Origin: Phytophthora sp. 'mugwort'
Taxonomy: Eukaryota > Oomycota > Peronosporomycetes > Peronosporales > Peronosporaceae
Direction of reading: 5' to 3'
DNA length: 40,715 nucleotides
Assembly: GCA_033558025.1 (NCBI GenBank)
Contig: JAUCEF010000055.1
Location: 1 to 40,715 of the forward strand
In this document: piece after piece, positions 7,445 to 17,709 of the stretch
Numbering within the stretch: the first letter of the stretch is position 1
How the letters are laid out: each line of letters begins with the position of its first letter
Notes under the pieces: model-generated
What the model saw: only the letters and a program-made list of their open reading frames with translations
What the model was told of the DNA's origin: nothing
The model's database searches: none
Made by a program: the position numbers and the translations under genes

Positions 7445-9040
7445 ATAAATAATAATAAAAGCATTAAGTGGATGCCTTGGCATTAATTTGATTTTTAGGA
7501 CGTAAAAAATGCGAAAAGTTTTATTAAATAATATTTTATTTTGAAATAAAAATTTCCTAAAGAAAACTTTTTTTTTGTGAAAATTTTAAAAACAGTGAAT
7601 TGAAATATCTAAGTAACTGTTAAAAAAATCAAACGAGATTCCGTTAGTAATGACGAGTGAAAATGGAAATTAGGTTTATAAAAATAAAAAAATATTTGAA
7701 AAATTTTGAAAAATTTACTTAAAAAGGTGAAAGTCCTGTAGAATAATAATTGTTTTTATAATAGTAAAAAGGGTTATGTGTAAGCCTTTTTGAATATTGG
7801 GGAACCACCCTCAAAACCTTTTAAAAATTAATGATCGATAGTGGACAAGTACTGTAAAGGAAAGGTGAAAAAGAACTTTTGAGTTTGAAATAATTCTGAA
7901 ACTTAATGTTAACAATCAATTGAAACTTTTTTAAAAAGTAACAGTGTACCTTTTGCATAATGGGCCAGCAAGTTTATTTTTATAGCAAGCTTAATTTAAT
8001 AAAGTAGGCGTAGATAAATCAAGTTTTAAAAAGCTTTTTAGTTATATAAATAAGACCCGAAACTGAGTGATCTAACCATGAACAGATTGAAAAATAGGTA
8101 AAACTATTTGAAGGATCGAACTCACATATGTGGCAAAATATGGAGATGATTTGTGGTTAGGAGTGAAAGGCTAATCAAACTCAGAGATAGCTGGTTTTCC
8201 GCGAAATCTATTGAAGTAGAGCATTTAAAATCTTTTTTTGGGGTAGAGCACTCATTGAGCTAGGGGGTGTAAAAACTTACTGAATTCTTGGAAACTCCGA
8301 ATACAAAAAAAAGTAATTTAAATAGACAGACATTAGGCGCTAAGGTCTTTTGTCAAAAGGGAAACAGCCCAGATTGATCGCTAAGGTCTCTAAATAATAT
8401 TCTAAGTGAAAAAGGAAGTGAAAAAATGATTACAACCCATAGGTAGGCTTGGAAGCAGCCATCCTTTAAAGAAAGCGTAATAGCTCATTGGTCTAGTTTT
8501 TTTGCGCCTAAAATGTATCGAGACTTAAGAAATTTACCGAAGCGGCAAGTTTTATTTTTAATAAAACGGTAGCGGAACATTCTGTATGTTAATAAAGATA
8601 TATTGTGAAATATGTTGAAGATATCAGAAAAGAAAATGCTGGCATTAGTAACAAAAAATAACGAATATAAATCGTTATCACCGTAAATCCAAGGGTTTCT
8701 ATGTTAAGATGTATTACATAGAGTGAAACGGCCCCTAAGAAAGATTTGACGAAAGCAGATTTTGATGGGATAATTTTTAAATTAAATTTTTTTAAAAAAG
8801 TGACAAAAATTTTTAATTTTTCAGGAAATAGCTTTTTTAATTAAAAACCGTACCCTAAACCGACACAGGTGGATAGGTCGAGTAGACTAAGGTGAATGAG
8901 AGAACTATATTGAAGGAACTCGGCAAAATGACTTTGTAACTTCGGGATAAAAAGTACCTAATTATTTTTAATAATTAGGTGTCACAAAATAGGGGGTTGC
9001 GACTGTTTAATAAAAACTTAGGACTCTGCTAAATGGTAAC

Positions 9041-9078
<38 letters not shown>

Positions 9079-9136
9079 ATTAAAAGGAAATGTTTGCGCA
9101 TTAAATGGAAGTCCCAGTAAACGGCGGCCGTAACTC

Positions 9137-9193
<57 letters not shown>

Positions 9194-9629
9194 TGTAACG
9201 ACATCCCCGCTGTCTCCAATATAGACTCAGTGAATTTGAATTATCCGTGAAGATGCGGATTTTCTATAGTTAGACGGAAAGACCCCGTGAACCTTTACTA
9301 CATCTTTATATTGTTATTTTATCTAATATGTGTAGTATAAGTGGTAATCTTTTAAACCTTTACGCTAGTAAATTGTATAGATATTCTTGAAATACCACTC
9401 TTATTAAAATAAATAACTAATATTTTTTAAATAGACATTGTATGGTTGGTAGTTTGACTGGGGCGGTCACCTCCTAAAGAGTAACGGAGGTGTACAAAGG
9501 TAAGCTCAAATTGGATAATATTATCAATTGTAGAGCATAATGGTAAAAGCTTGCTTGACTGTAAGATAGACATATCAAACAGGGACGAAAGTCGGTCATA
9601 GTGATCCGATAATTCTTTGTGGAAAGATT

Positions 9630-9672
<43 letters not shown>

Positions 9673-9750
9673 GACTCCTAAGAGCTCCTATCGACGGAGT
9701 CGTTTGGCACCTCGATGTCGACTCATCACATCCTGGAGCTGAAGAAGGTT

Positions 9751-9790
<40 letters not shown>

Positions 9791-10085
9791 TTGGGTTTAG
9801 AACGTCGTGAGACAGTTTGGTTCCTATCTTCTATAGATATTTTGAAAAATGCAAGAATCTAACTCTAGTACGAGAGGACCGAGAAGGGTAAATCTCTGGT
9901 GTATCGGTTGTTGAGAGGCATAGCCGAGTAGCTAAATTTATTTTGGATAATTACTGAAAGCATCTAAGTAAGAAACCATTCTTAAAAATTTTTCATATAA
10001 AAACTGTAAAAGATGATTACATTAATAGGTTTTAAGTATAAGTATTGTAAAATATTTAGCTTAAAAATACTAAAAGTTTTAAAAA
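7445..10085 (+). rRNA. rnl: rnl, mitochondrial large-subunit (23S-like) rRNA
   Basis: The 5' end shows TTAAGTGGATGCCTTGGCA, the conserved start of 23S-type rRNA. Domains IV and V are well conserved: GACCTGCATGAATGG near 9180, CTGTCTCC and GAAAGACCCCGTGAACCTTTAC near 9210-9300, and the peptidyl-transferase ring with GGATAACAGGCTGAT near 9658. The sarcin-ricin loop AGTACGAGAGGACCG is near 9867. The 3' part has AGCATCTAAGTAAGAAACC near 9958. Both ends are estimates. No intron interrupts it. It lies between rps4 and a tRNA cluster, far from rns, so there is no classical rRNA operon. Confidence 0.96.
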
Positions 10086-10100
10086 TTAAAATATAATTAT

Positions 10101-10172
10101 TTCTTTGTAGCTCAACGGTAGAGCAAATGGCTGTTAACCATTAGGTTGTAGGTTCAAATCCTATCAAAGAAG
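10101..10172 (+). tRNA. trnN: tRNA-Asn(GUU)
   Basis: The acceptor TTCTTTG pairs with CAAAGAA. The anticodon arm ATGGCTGTTAACCAT gives GTT, and the T-arm is GTAGGTTCAAATCCTAT. It is the first of five tRNAs in a row after rnl. Confidence 0.96.
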
Positions 10173-10184
10173 TTTTATATTTTA

Positions 10185-10273
10185 GGTCGAATAGCCAAGT
10201 CAGGTTTAAGGCAGTAGTTTGCTAAACTATCAGTTAATTTATTAACTCGTGGGTTCAAATCCCACTTCGACTT
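10185..10273 (+). tRNA. trnS: tRNA-Ser(GCU), class II
   Basis: The anticodon arm TAGTTTGCTAAACTA gives GCT. A long variable arm (about 10226-10250) marks it as a class II serine tRNA. The acceptor GGTCGAA pairs with TTCGACT with one G-T pair at the end, so the exact terminal base is uncertain by one. Confidence 0.93.
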
Positions 10274-10297
10274 ATTTTATTAATAAAGTATTAATAA

Positions 10298-10369
10298 GAT
10301 GATGTAGTTTAATGGTAGAGCGTGGGAATCATAATCCTAATGTTGTAGGTTCAAATCCTACCATCATTA
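10298..10369 (+). tRNA. trnM: tRNA-Met(CAU), probably elongator
   Basis: The acceptor GATGATG pairs with CATCATT. The anticodon arm GGAATCATAATCC gives CAT. It lacks initiator features and differs from the Ile(CAU)-like gene at 2899, so elongator Met is the best fit among the three CAT tRNAs. Confidence 0.8.
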
Positions 10370-10381
10370 ATTATCTTTAAA

Positions 10382-10456
10382 CGGAAGGTAGCATAGTCTG
10401 GCTAATGCGTCTGTTTTGGGAACAGAAGATCAAAGGTTCAAATCCTTTTCTTCCGA
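10382..10456 (+). tRNA. trnP: tRNA-Pro(UGG)
   Basis: The acceptor CGGAAGG pairs with TCTTCCG. The anticodon arm TCTGTTTTGGGAACAGA has anticodon TGG. A complete cloverleaf can be drawn. Confidence 0.94.
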
Positions 10457-10474
10457 AAAAGGAAGAAAATATAA

Positions 10475-10546
10475 GATGAGATAGAGTAATAGGTAACTTA
10501 TCAGGCTCATAATCTGAAGATGTAGGTTCAAATCCTACTCTCATCA
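10475..10546 (+). tRNA. trnfM: tRNA-fMet(CAU), initiator
   Basis: The acceptor GATGAGA pairs with TCTCATC. The D-arm and anticodon arm (GGTAACTTATCAGGCTCATAA) resemble bacterial-type initiators (GGTAGCTCGTCGGGCTCATAA). The first acceptor pair is G-C rather than the initiator mismatch, so the initiator label rests on the D and anticodon arms. Confidence 0.8.
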
Positions 10547-10568
10547 TTTTAAAATTAATATATAATTT

Positions 10569-10940
10569 ATGATTCAAATTCAAACTAAATTAAAAGTAAA
10601 TGATAATAGTGGTATTAAAATAGGACAATGTATAAAAATTTATAAAAAAAAAATTGGAAAAATTGGGGATACAATTTTAATTTCTGCTAAAAAATTACGT
10701 TTAAATCAAAAAAAAAAAATTAAAATAATTAAAGGAGATTTATTTAAAGCTTTAATTATACATACAACATATCAAAAAAAAAGTACAATAGGTAATATAA
10801 TAAAATTTGATAAAAATTGTATAATTATTTTAAATAATCAAAATAAACCCCTAGGAACACGTATATTTGGTCCGATTACTTCTGAATTTCGGAAGAAAAA
10901 AAATTTCAAAATATTAGCATTAGCTTCAAATATTTTATAA
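10569..10940 (+). CDS. rpl14: rpl14, large-subunit ribosomal protein L14
   Basis: This intact 123-residue uL14 has the exact family length. It starts MIQIQTKLKVNDNSGIKIGQ, as in bacteria (MIQ-T-L-V-DNSGA). Later blocks are KKSTIGNIIKFDKNCIIILN and KPLGTRIFGPITSEFR, both diagnostic. L14 lies at the subunit interface. It is followed 6 nt later by rpl5. The pair is the other half of the broken spc operon, whose rps14-rps8-rpl6 part lies at 4.3-5.6 kb. Confidence 0.97.
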   Translation: MIQIQTKLKVNDNSGIKIGQCIKIYKKKIGKIGDTILISAKKLRLNQKKKIKIIKGDLFKALIIHTTYQKKSTIGNIIKFDKNCIIILNNQNKPLGTRIFGPITSEFRKKKNFKILALASNIL

Positions 10941-10946
10941 AAATAT

Positions 10947-11474
10947 ATGAAAAAAAATTTACAAATCCATTATCAAAATATTACTATATACGATCTTTTA
11001 ACAAAATTAAATTTTAAAAATATATTTGAAATACCTAAAATAAGTAAAATATGTTTAAATATTGGTTTTAAAAACGCTAATATTGAAAAAAAAAAATTAA
11101 TTAATATAATTTTACTTTTAAAATTAATAACAAATCAAAAACCTATAATAACAAAATCAAAAAAAAATAATATTTTTTTAAAAATCAAAAAAAATTCAAT
11201 TATAGGTTGTAAAATAACTTTAAGAAAAAAAAATATTTTTAATTTTTTAGAAAAAATTTTGATTTTTCTTTTTCAAAATTTAACTAAAATAAATTTTAAT
11301 TTTAAAAATCAAAATATTTTAAATTTTCAAATTCGAAATATTTTAGATTTTTTTGAATTAAAAACTGAATTTTTAAAATTCAAAGATATACCTCCAATAG
11401 ATGTTTCTATTCATACAAATGCAAAAAATCATTATGAATTATTTTTATTATTAAATTCACTATTTTTATTATAA
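10947..11474 (+). CDS. rpl5: rpl5, large-subunit ribosomal protein L5
   Basis: This intact 175-residue frame matches uL5. It has EIPKISKICLNIGFKNA (family P-x-I-KI-x-NMG), TNQKPIITKSKKN (TGQKP--T-AKKS), and GCKITLRKKNIFNFLEKI (G-KVTLR--M--FL--L). The C-terminal DIPPIDVSIHTNAKN corresponds to the GMDIT--T-A block. L5 organises the central protuberance and contacts 5S rRNA in bacteria. trnG follows 13 nt later. Confidence 0.94.
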   Translation: MKKNLQIHYQNITIYDLLTKLNFKNIFEIPKISKICLNIGFKNANIEKKKLINIILLLKLITNQKPIITKSKKNNIFLKIKKNSIIGCKITLRKKNIFNFLEKILIFLFQNLTKINFNFKNQNILNFQIRNILDFFELKTEFLKFKDIPPIDVSIHTNAKNHYELFLLLNSLFLL

Positions 11475-11487
11475 AAATAATTTATTA

Positions 11488-11559
11488 GCAAAAATAGCTC
11501 AATGGTAGAGTATAACCTTGCCAAGGTTAATGTTGAGGGTTCAAATCCCTTTTTTTGCT
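11488..11559 (+). tRNA. trnG: tRNA-Gly(GCC)
   Basis: The acceptor GCAAAAA pairs with TTTTTGC. The anticodon arm AACCTTGCCAAGGTT gives GCC, and the T-arm is GAGGGTTCAAATCCCTT. A second glycine tRNA (UCC) lies at 12252. Confidence 0.95.
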
Positions 11560-11659
11560 TAATTCAAATAAATGTACCCAAAGGCAGTATTTGGTATTTC
11601 CATTTTTTAATTAGGGAATAATATTAGTATTGACATTTATTTACTTCTTTATAAAAATT

Positions 11660-12190
11660 ATGATTTTTTTTAACATTATTAAAAGGATATTTTTTGCTTA
11701 TAATCTATATAAAATTATACAAGATATATTAAAAATACATCCTAAATTTTTTCAAAATATTTTTAAATTTATTTTAATTCTTTTACCTCTTGAAATAACT
11801 TTATTAGAAGATTTTATAGATTTAGAGACTGAGGCTGAGGAAGCTGCTTTAAAAAAAGAAGAAAAACCTAAAAGTATTTTAAAAAGAATTGACGATAATA
11901 TGCCAACTATTTTCGTTTTTTTTTTTTTATCTTTTTTGTTTTATTTATTTCTAGATGCTTTTTTTTTTGATAGCGACAATTTCCCAAGCGATTTTCCTAG
12001 TAATTTTTCAACTGATTTAAATTTTGATTCAGATAGTGACTCTTTACCAAAACCACCAAAAAGAAAAATTACAAGATCTGGAAATCCTCTGAATCTATAT
12101 AGATATTTTCATTATTTAGATGTTGAAACAGGTGAACGTATAGATGATATCGATCGATTAGATCCTGATACTTATGAAATAGTGGATTAA
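11660..12190 (+). CDS. orf176, orphan membrane protein with acidic Ser/Asp segment
   Basis: I do not recognise this protein. From the ATG at 11660 it has 176 residues (a TTG 30 nt upstream is in frame). Visible parts: a hydrophobic, Phe/Ile-rich N-terminus (about 1-50); an acidic-to-basic helix (LETEAEEAALKKEEKPK, 55-71); a strong membrane segment (82-103); an Asp/Ser/Phe-rich stretch with SDFP at 110-113 and DSDSDS at 123-128; a basic PKPPKRK patch; and a polar C-terminus ending DPDTYEIVD. It uses more G/C-containing codons than neighbouring ribosomal genes. A hairpin overlaps the stop codon. It lies between trnG(GCC) and trnG(UCC), not in an operon. Coding status is likely, since the frame is long and compositionally structured; function is unknown. 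Confidence 0.65.
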   Translation: MIFFNIIKRIFFAYNLYKIIQDILKIHPKFFQNIFKFILILLPLEITLLEDFIDLETEAEEAALKKEEKPKSILKRIDDNMPTIFVFFFLSFLFYLFLDAFFFDSDNFPSDFPSNFSTDLNFDSDSDSLPKPPKRKITRSGNPLNLYRYFHYLDVETGERIDDIDRLDPDTYEIVD

Positions 12191-12201
12191 TTTATTCCAC
12201 T
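12181..12201 (+). terminator. stem-loop over the orf176 stop codon
   Basis: A 6-bp stem AGTGGA/TCCACT with a 9-nt loop covers the stop codon and is followed by a T-rich run. It has the form of an intrinsic terminator or 3' processing hairpin. Confidence 0.45.
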
Positions 12202-12251
12202 TTTTCTTTTTTAAAACAATAATAAACATTTTTTAAACAATAAAAATATAC

Positions 12252-12323
12252 GTGATTATAGATTAATTGGTAAATCCTTTATCTTCCAAGTAAATATTAT
12301 GGGTTCAAATCCCATTAATCACA
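12252..12323 (+). tRNA. trnG: tRNA-Gly(UCC)
   Basis: The acceptor GTGATTA pairs with TAATCAC. The anticodon loop CTTCCAA gives TCC, and the T-arm is ATGGGTTCAAATCCCAT. The anticodon stem is A/T-rich and weak, but the cloverleaf is otherwise complete. Confidence 0.88.
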
Positions 12324-12340
12324 TATTTAAAATATCTTTA

Positions 12341-12424
12341 GGAGAAATGGCTGAGTGGTTAAAAGCGGCAGACTGTAAATTTGTTGAAATATTTTCTACG
12401 TAGGTTCAAATCCTACTTTCTCCA
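12341..12424 (+). tRNA. trnY: tRNA-Tyr(GUA), class II
   Basis: The acceptor GGAGAAA pairs with TTTCTCC. The anticodon loop CTGTAAA gives GTA. A long variable arm (about 12383-12400) is present, as in bacterial-type tyrosine tRNAs. Confidence 0.94.
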
Positions 12425-12471
12425 ATAAAGATCTAAAAAAAAAAAAGGATAAACAAATTAAAAAAAGGATA

Positions 12472-12521
12472 AAAAGATAAAATATCTTTAAATAGTTAAG
12501 TTAAAAAGATATTTATCTTTT
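12472..12521. repeat. inverted repeat upstream of rns
   Basis: The left arm AAAAGATAAAATATCTT (12472-12488) pairs with the right arm AAGATATTTATCTTTT (12506-12521), with one bulged A and a 17-nt loop. This is seen directly; the role is unknown. Confidence 0.7.
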
Positions 12522-12650
12522 CAACAAAAAATTCAAAAACATATTTAGGGGGGGATCCTTTTCAAAAAATAATATTTTTTTTTCGTGATACAAAGAAATT
12601 TTTATTAATAACTAATTGAATTTTTAAAAATTAAAAAATTTTAATCCTTT

Positions 12651-12707
12651 AAGACAATATAAGACAATATAAGACAATATAAGACAATATAAGACAATAT
12701 AAGACAA
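12651..12707. repeat. 10-bp tandem repeat (AAGACAATAT), five full copies plus a partial
   Basis: Five exact head-to-tail copies of AAGACAATAT and a seven-base partial copy lie about 85 bp upstream of rns. Exact identity suggests recent slippage or selection. Copy number may vary between isolates. Confidence 0.97.
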
Positions 12708-12787
12708 AAATTAATATAAGAATGTTATAATATTAAATTTTTAAATATTTGTTATTTTAAAAATTAATATTAAATAATTAATATAAA

Positions 12788-13647
12788 ACTTAAATAGAGT
12801 TTGATCCTGGCTCAGAATAAATGCTATCGGTATGCTTAACACATGCAAGTTGAATGTTTTTAAAACATAGCGAACGGGTGAGTAACACGTGAATTATCTA
12901 CCTTTTAATTCAGAATAATTATTTTTATAAAAATACTGAATAAATTAATTAAAGTTTTTAACGTTAAAAGATGAGTTTGCGCAAGATTATGGTAGTTGGT
13001 AGTTTAATAGACAACCAAGCCTATTATCTTTAGCTGGTTTGAAAGAATGATCAGCCACATTGGGACTGAGACACGGCCCAAACTTTTTTAAAGGCAGCAG
13101 TGGGGAATTTTGGACAATGAGCGGAAGCTTGATCCAGCAATACCGAGTGGGTGATGACGGCTAATTAGGTTGTAAAGCTCTTTCATTAAGGAGGAAAATG
13201 ACAGTACTTAAAAAAGAAGTTCCGGCTAATACCCGTGCCAGCAGCCGCGGTAATACGGGAGGAGCGAGCATTATTCGGGATGATTAGGCGTAAAGGGTTT
13301 GTAGGTAGTTTTTTAAGTTGAAAGAAACAAATTAAAGCTCAACTTTATACATTTTTTCAAAACTGATAAACTGGAGTATAAATAGAGGATAATGGAATTT
13401 CTATTGGAGTGATAAAATACGTTGATAATAGAAGGAAGACCTATGGCGAAGGCAATTATCTGGGTATATACTGACACTGAGAAACGAAAGCTTGGGTAGC
13501 GAACGGGATTAGAGACCCCGGTAGTCCATGCTGTAAACGATGAGTGCTAATATTTAGAATTTTTAGATATAACAGCTAACGCGTTAAGCACTCCGCCTGA
13601 AAAGTATAATCGCAAGATTGAAATTCAAAGGAATTGACGGGAGTCTA

Positions 13648-13679
<32 letters not shown>

Positions 13680-14290
13680 AATACGCGCAGAACCTTACCA
13701 ACTCTTGCTAATTTTTATTTAAAATTTTTATATAAAAAACAGGTGTTGCATGGCTGTCGTCAGCTCGTGTTGTGAAATGTTTGGTTAAATCCTTTAACGA
13801 GCGCAACCCCTATGATTAGTTACTAATTTATTATAAATAGATAAAAGTACTCTAATGAAAAAATTAATGATAGGTTAATGGAAGGTGGGGATGACGTCAA
13901 GTCTTCATGGCCCTTATGAGTTGGGCTACACACGTGCTACAATGATAATTACAATGAGAAGCAATAATGATATAAGTTGGAGCAAATCTTCAAAAATTAT
14001 CTTAGTTCGAATTAAGGGCTGAAACTCGCCCTTATGAAGTTGGAATCGCTAGTAATCGCAGAACAGCATGCTGCGGTGAATATGTTACTGGACTTTGTAC
14101 ACACCGCCCGTCACATCAGGGAAGTTGATTGTTTTTAAAATAATTTTTAATTCTTTTATAAAATTTAATAATTATTTAAATAAAATAATTTAAAATTTTT
14201 ATAAAATAAATTATAATTCCTAAAAAGTGGTTAGTAACTTTGATGAAGTCGTAACAAGGTAGTCGTAGGGGAACCTGTGTCTGGAAGAGA
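12788..14290 (+). rRNA. rns: rns, mitochondrial small-subunit (16S-like) rRNA
   Basis: The 5' end has AGAGTTTGATCCTGGCTCAG. The 530 loop GTGCCAGCAGCCGCGGTAA is near 13236. GGATTAGAGACCCCGGTAGTCC is near 13507, GAATTGACGGGAGTCTACAC near 13630, and GGTGGGGATGACGTCAAGTC near 13885. The decoding region TTGTACACACCGCCCGTC is near 14096. The 3' region GTCGTAACAAGGTAGTCGTAGG is followed by GGAACCTGTGTCTGG. No CCTCC anti-Shine-Dalgarno is seen at the 3' end. Helix 44 (about 14130-14220) is long and AT-rich. The ends are estimates. Confidence 0.97.
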
Positions 14291-14325
14291 TCTTTAAGCA
14301 TTCTTAAATTAAAATTAAAAGTCTT

Positions 14326-14397
14326 AGGAAAATAGTTTAATTGGTAAAATCATAGTCTCCAAAATTATTGTTATGGGTTCAAGTCCCATTTTTCCTG
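14326..14397 (+). tRNA. trnW: tRNA-Trp(CCA)
   Basis: The acceptor AGGAAAA pairs with TTTTCCT. The anticodon loop CTCCAAA gives CCA, and the T-arm is ATGGGTTCAAGTCCCAT. A CCA rather than UCA anticodon agrees with TGG-only tryptophan codons and TGA as a stop. Confidence 0.93.
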
Positions 14398-14538
14398 TTT
14401 ATTATAAAATATTATAAATCAAAAAAATTTTATAATATCTGAAATTAATTAAATTCAAGTTATAAAAATAAAATTTTATTTAAAATACTTTTTAATCAAA
14501 GGGAATTTAAATTTAGATTTATAATATTTTATAATAAA
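14398..14538. repeat. 22-bp perfect inverted repeat spaced by 97 nt
   Basis: Bases 14398-14419 are the exact reverse complement of 14517-14538, enclosing 97 nt of AT-rich sequence just after trnW. Such an arrangement could form a large stem enclosing a small RNA, or a processing structure after the rns-trnW transcript. No known RNA could be recognised inside. Confidence 0.85.
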
Positions 14539-14989
14539 TATAGTTTTATATGTTTAAAATAAAAATATTATTATAAATATTCAATTTTAAAATTACTCCA
14601 TTATTCCTAAAAAAATATTCATAAACAGATTAATTAATGTTTATATTAAGAAAACATTCTCAATATTAAATAATTTTAATTTATTAGTTAATATTATTGA
14701 TTAATCGTTAAATGAATACTCTTTAAATAATTATTATTTCATTTTTATTATATTCTACATTAATATTTATTATTGTATATAAAAACATTTTAAAAATAAT
14801 ATGATTATTTAATATAAATTATTTTAATTTTTAAAAAATTTTATATTCTTTAAGAAAAAAAAAAAATAATTCAATTATTTTTACAATATAAATAATAAAA
14901 TTTATATTTTTTCTTGAATATTAATATTCAAAAACTCTTAATTTTGTATATATTAAAAATTAAATAAAATAATAAATTTCAAGTATATT
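14539..14989. other. AT-rich spacer before cox2
   Basis: No gene is recognisable. Short palindromes occur, including TTGAATATTAATATTCAA at 14914-14931 and an AAAATAATT/AATTATTTT hairpin near 14863-14883. The region could hold the cox2-cox1 promoter or a strongly diverged small RNA. Neither is shown by the sequence. Confidence 0.5.
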
Positions 14990-15766
14990 ATGACAATAAT
15001 AAATTATATAAATAATCAATTCACTTTTTTAGATATGGCTGAACCTTGGCAATTAGGTTTTCAAGATCCAGCAACACCTGTTATGGAAGGTATTATTAAT
15101 TTTCATCATGATTTAATGTTTTTTTTAATTATGATTACTGTATTTGTTTGTTGGATGTTATTTAGAGTTATTACTCTTTTTGATGAAAAAAAAAATAAAA
15201 TTCCAGCAACAATTGTACATGGTGCTACTATTGAAATTATTTGGACTTCTATTCCAGCCTTAATTTTATTAACGGTAGCTATTCCATCTTTTGCTTTATT
15301 ATATTCAATGGATGAAGTAATTGATCCTATTATTACTTTAAAAGTAATTGGTAGTCAATGGTATTGGAGTTATGAATATTCAGATAATTTAGAATTTTCT
15401 GATGAACCTTTAATTTTTGATAGTTATATGATTCAAGAAGATGATTTAGCAATAGGTCAATTTAGAATTTTAGAAGTTGATAATCGTGTGGTTGTTCCAA
15501 CTAATAGTCATATTCGAGTATTAATTACTGCTTCAGATGTTTTACATTCATGGGCAATACCTTCATTAGGTATAAAATTAGATGCTTGTCCTGGTCGTTT
15601 AAATCAAACATCAATGTTTATTAAACGTGAAGGTGTTTTTTATGGACAATGTAGTGAAATTTGTGGAGTAAATCATGGATTTATGCCTATTGTTGTAGAA
15701 GCTGTTTCATTAGAAGATTATTTAATTTGGTTAAAAAATAAAATCAATTTTGATTTTAATATATAA
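14990..15766 (+). CDS. cox2: cox2, cytochrome c oxidase subunit II
   Basis: This intact 258-residue COX2 has an N-terminal leader with [19 protein letters not shown], two membrane helices (about 40-62 and 78-105), and the intermembrane-space copper domain. Aromatic block [12 protein letters not shown] mediates electron entry. The CuA ligands lie in [10 protein letters not shown] and [15 protein letters not shown]: two Cys, two His, a Met and the Glu. COX2 takes electrons from cytochrome c to complex IV. A 32-codon TatA-like ORF begins 14 nt after its stop, and cox1 follows 222 nt downstream. Confidence 0.98.
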   Translation: MTIINYINNQFTFLDMAEPWQLGFQDPATPVMEGIINFHHDLMFFLIMITVFVCWMLFRVITLFDEKKNKIPATIVHGATIEIIWTSIPALILLTVAIPSFALLYSMDEVIDPIITLKVIGSQWYWSYEYSDNLEFSDEPLIFDSYMIQEDDLAIGQFRILEVDNRVVVPTNSHIRVLITASDVLHSWAIPSLGIKLDACPGRLNQTSMFIKREGVFYGQCSEICGVNHGFMPIVVEAVSLEDYLIWLKNKINFDFNI

Positions 15767-15779
15767 TTAAAAAATTTTT

Positions 15780-15878
15780 ATGGTATTTAAAATCATTGGT
15801 ATAATTTTTTTAATATTATTACTATTTACTGATATTAAAAAATTAATTAATAAAATCAAACAATTTTTCAATAAATAA
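15780..15878 (+). CDS. 32-residue micro-ORF, possible minimal tatA-like protein
   Basis: The frame from the ATG at 15780 is 33 codons with stop and lies 14 nt after cox2. It has a short hydrophobic helix (residues 5-16), then FTDIKKLINKIKQFFNK. This resembles TatA/TatE: a helix ending LLF(G), a KKL hinge, and an amphipathic basic helix ending in Phe/Lys. Differences: the polar N-terminal Glu/Gln of TatA is absent, the FG turn is replaced by FTD, and the protein is about half normal size. Mitochondrial tatA is known in jakobids; no tatC is visible in this window. It could equally be a chance hydrophobic ORF. Confidence 0.33.
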   Translation: MVFKIIGIIFLILLLFTDIKKLINKIKQFFNK

Positions 15879-15988
15879 AAATAATTTATTTTTTTGATAA
15901 TAAAAAATTAAAAAAACCAACGCTTTTTTTGATTTAAAAATAAAATATATAATTTTGCATTTAAAATAAAATTTAAAAATATAAATAA

Positions 15989-17467
<1,479 letters not shown>

Positions 17468-17478
17468 AAAAAATTTTT

Positions 17479-17518
17479 ATAATTATTAATAATTAAATTA
17501 ATCTTTATTAATAATTAT
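17479..17518 (+). terminator. stem-loop downstream of cox1
   Basis: A perfect 14-bp stem (17479-17492 with 17505-17518) and a 12-nt loop begin 11 nt after the cox1 stop. A second small hairpin ACCGT-TTT-ACGGT lies at 17544-17556. They probably mark the 3' end or stabilise the cox1 transcript. Confidence 0.5.
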
Positions 17519-17709
17519 ATTAAAAATTTTTAATTTAATTAATACCGTTTTACGGTGTTTTATAAAAATTTAAAATTTTTATATTATTTAAGAGAAAAAA
17601 ATATTAGTAAAATTTAAATAAAAAAAAATATTAAATCTCAAAAATTAAATCAAATAAAAATTTAATTAATAACAAATTAATTATTAATAAAATAATTTAA
17701 ATTATAATT

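Larger units (their letters stand above)
12425..12787. other. non-coding spacer upstream of rns with hairpin, G-run and tandem repeats
   Basis: No gene is visible in these 363 bases. They contain a 16-bp imperfect hairpin (12472-12521), a seven-G run followed by ATCC (12548-12558), and a 10-bp tandem repeat (12651-12707). G-runs are almost absent elsewhere in the window. The spacer lies directly upstream of rns, so a transcription start or replication role is possible but unproven. Confidence 0.6.

Noticed and set aside
10377..10583. Minus-strand 68-codon frame
   Set aside because: Entirely antisense to trnP and trnfM.
12651..12707. CRISPR-like array
   Set aside because: The units are contiguous 10-bp repeats without spacers; this is a simple tandem repeat in a mitochondrial genome.
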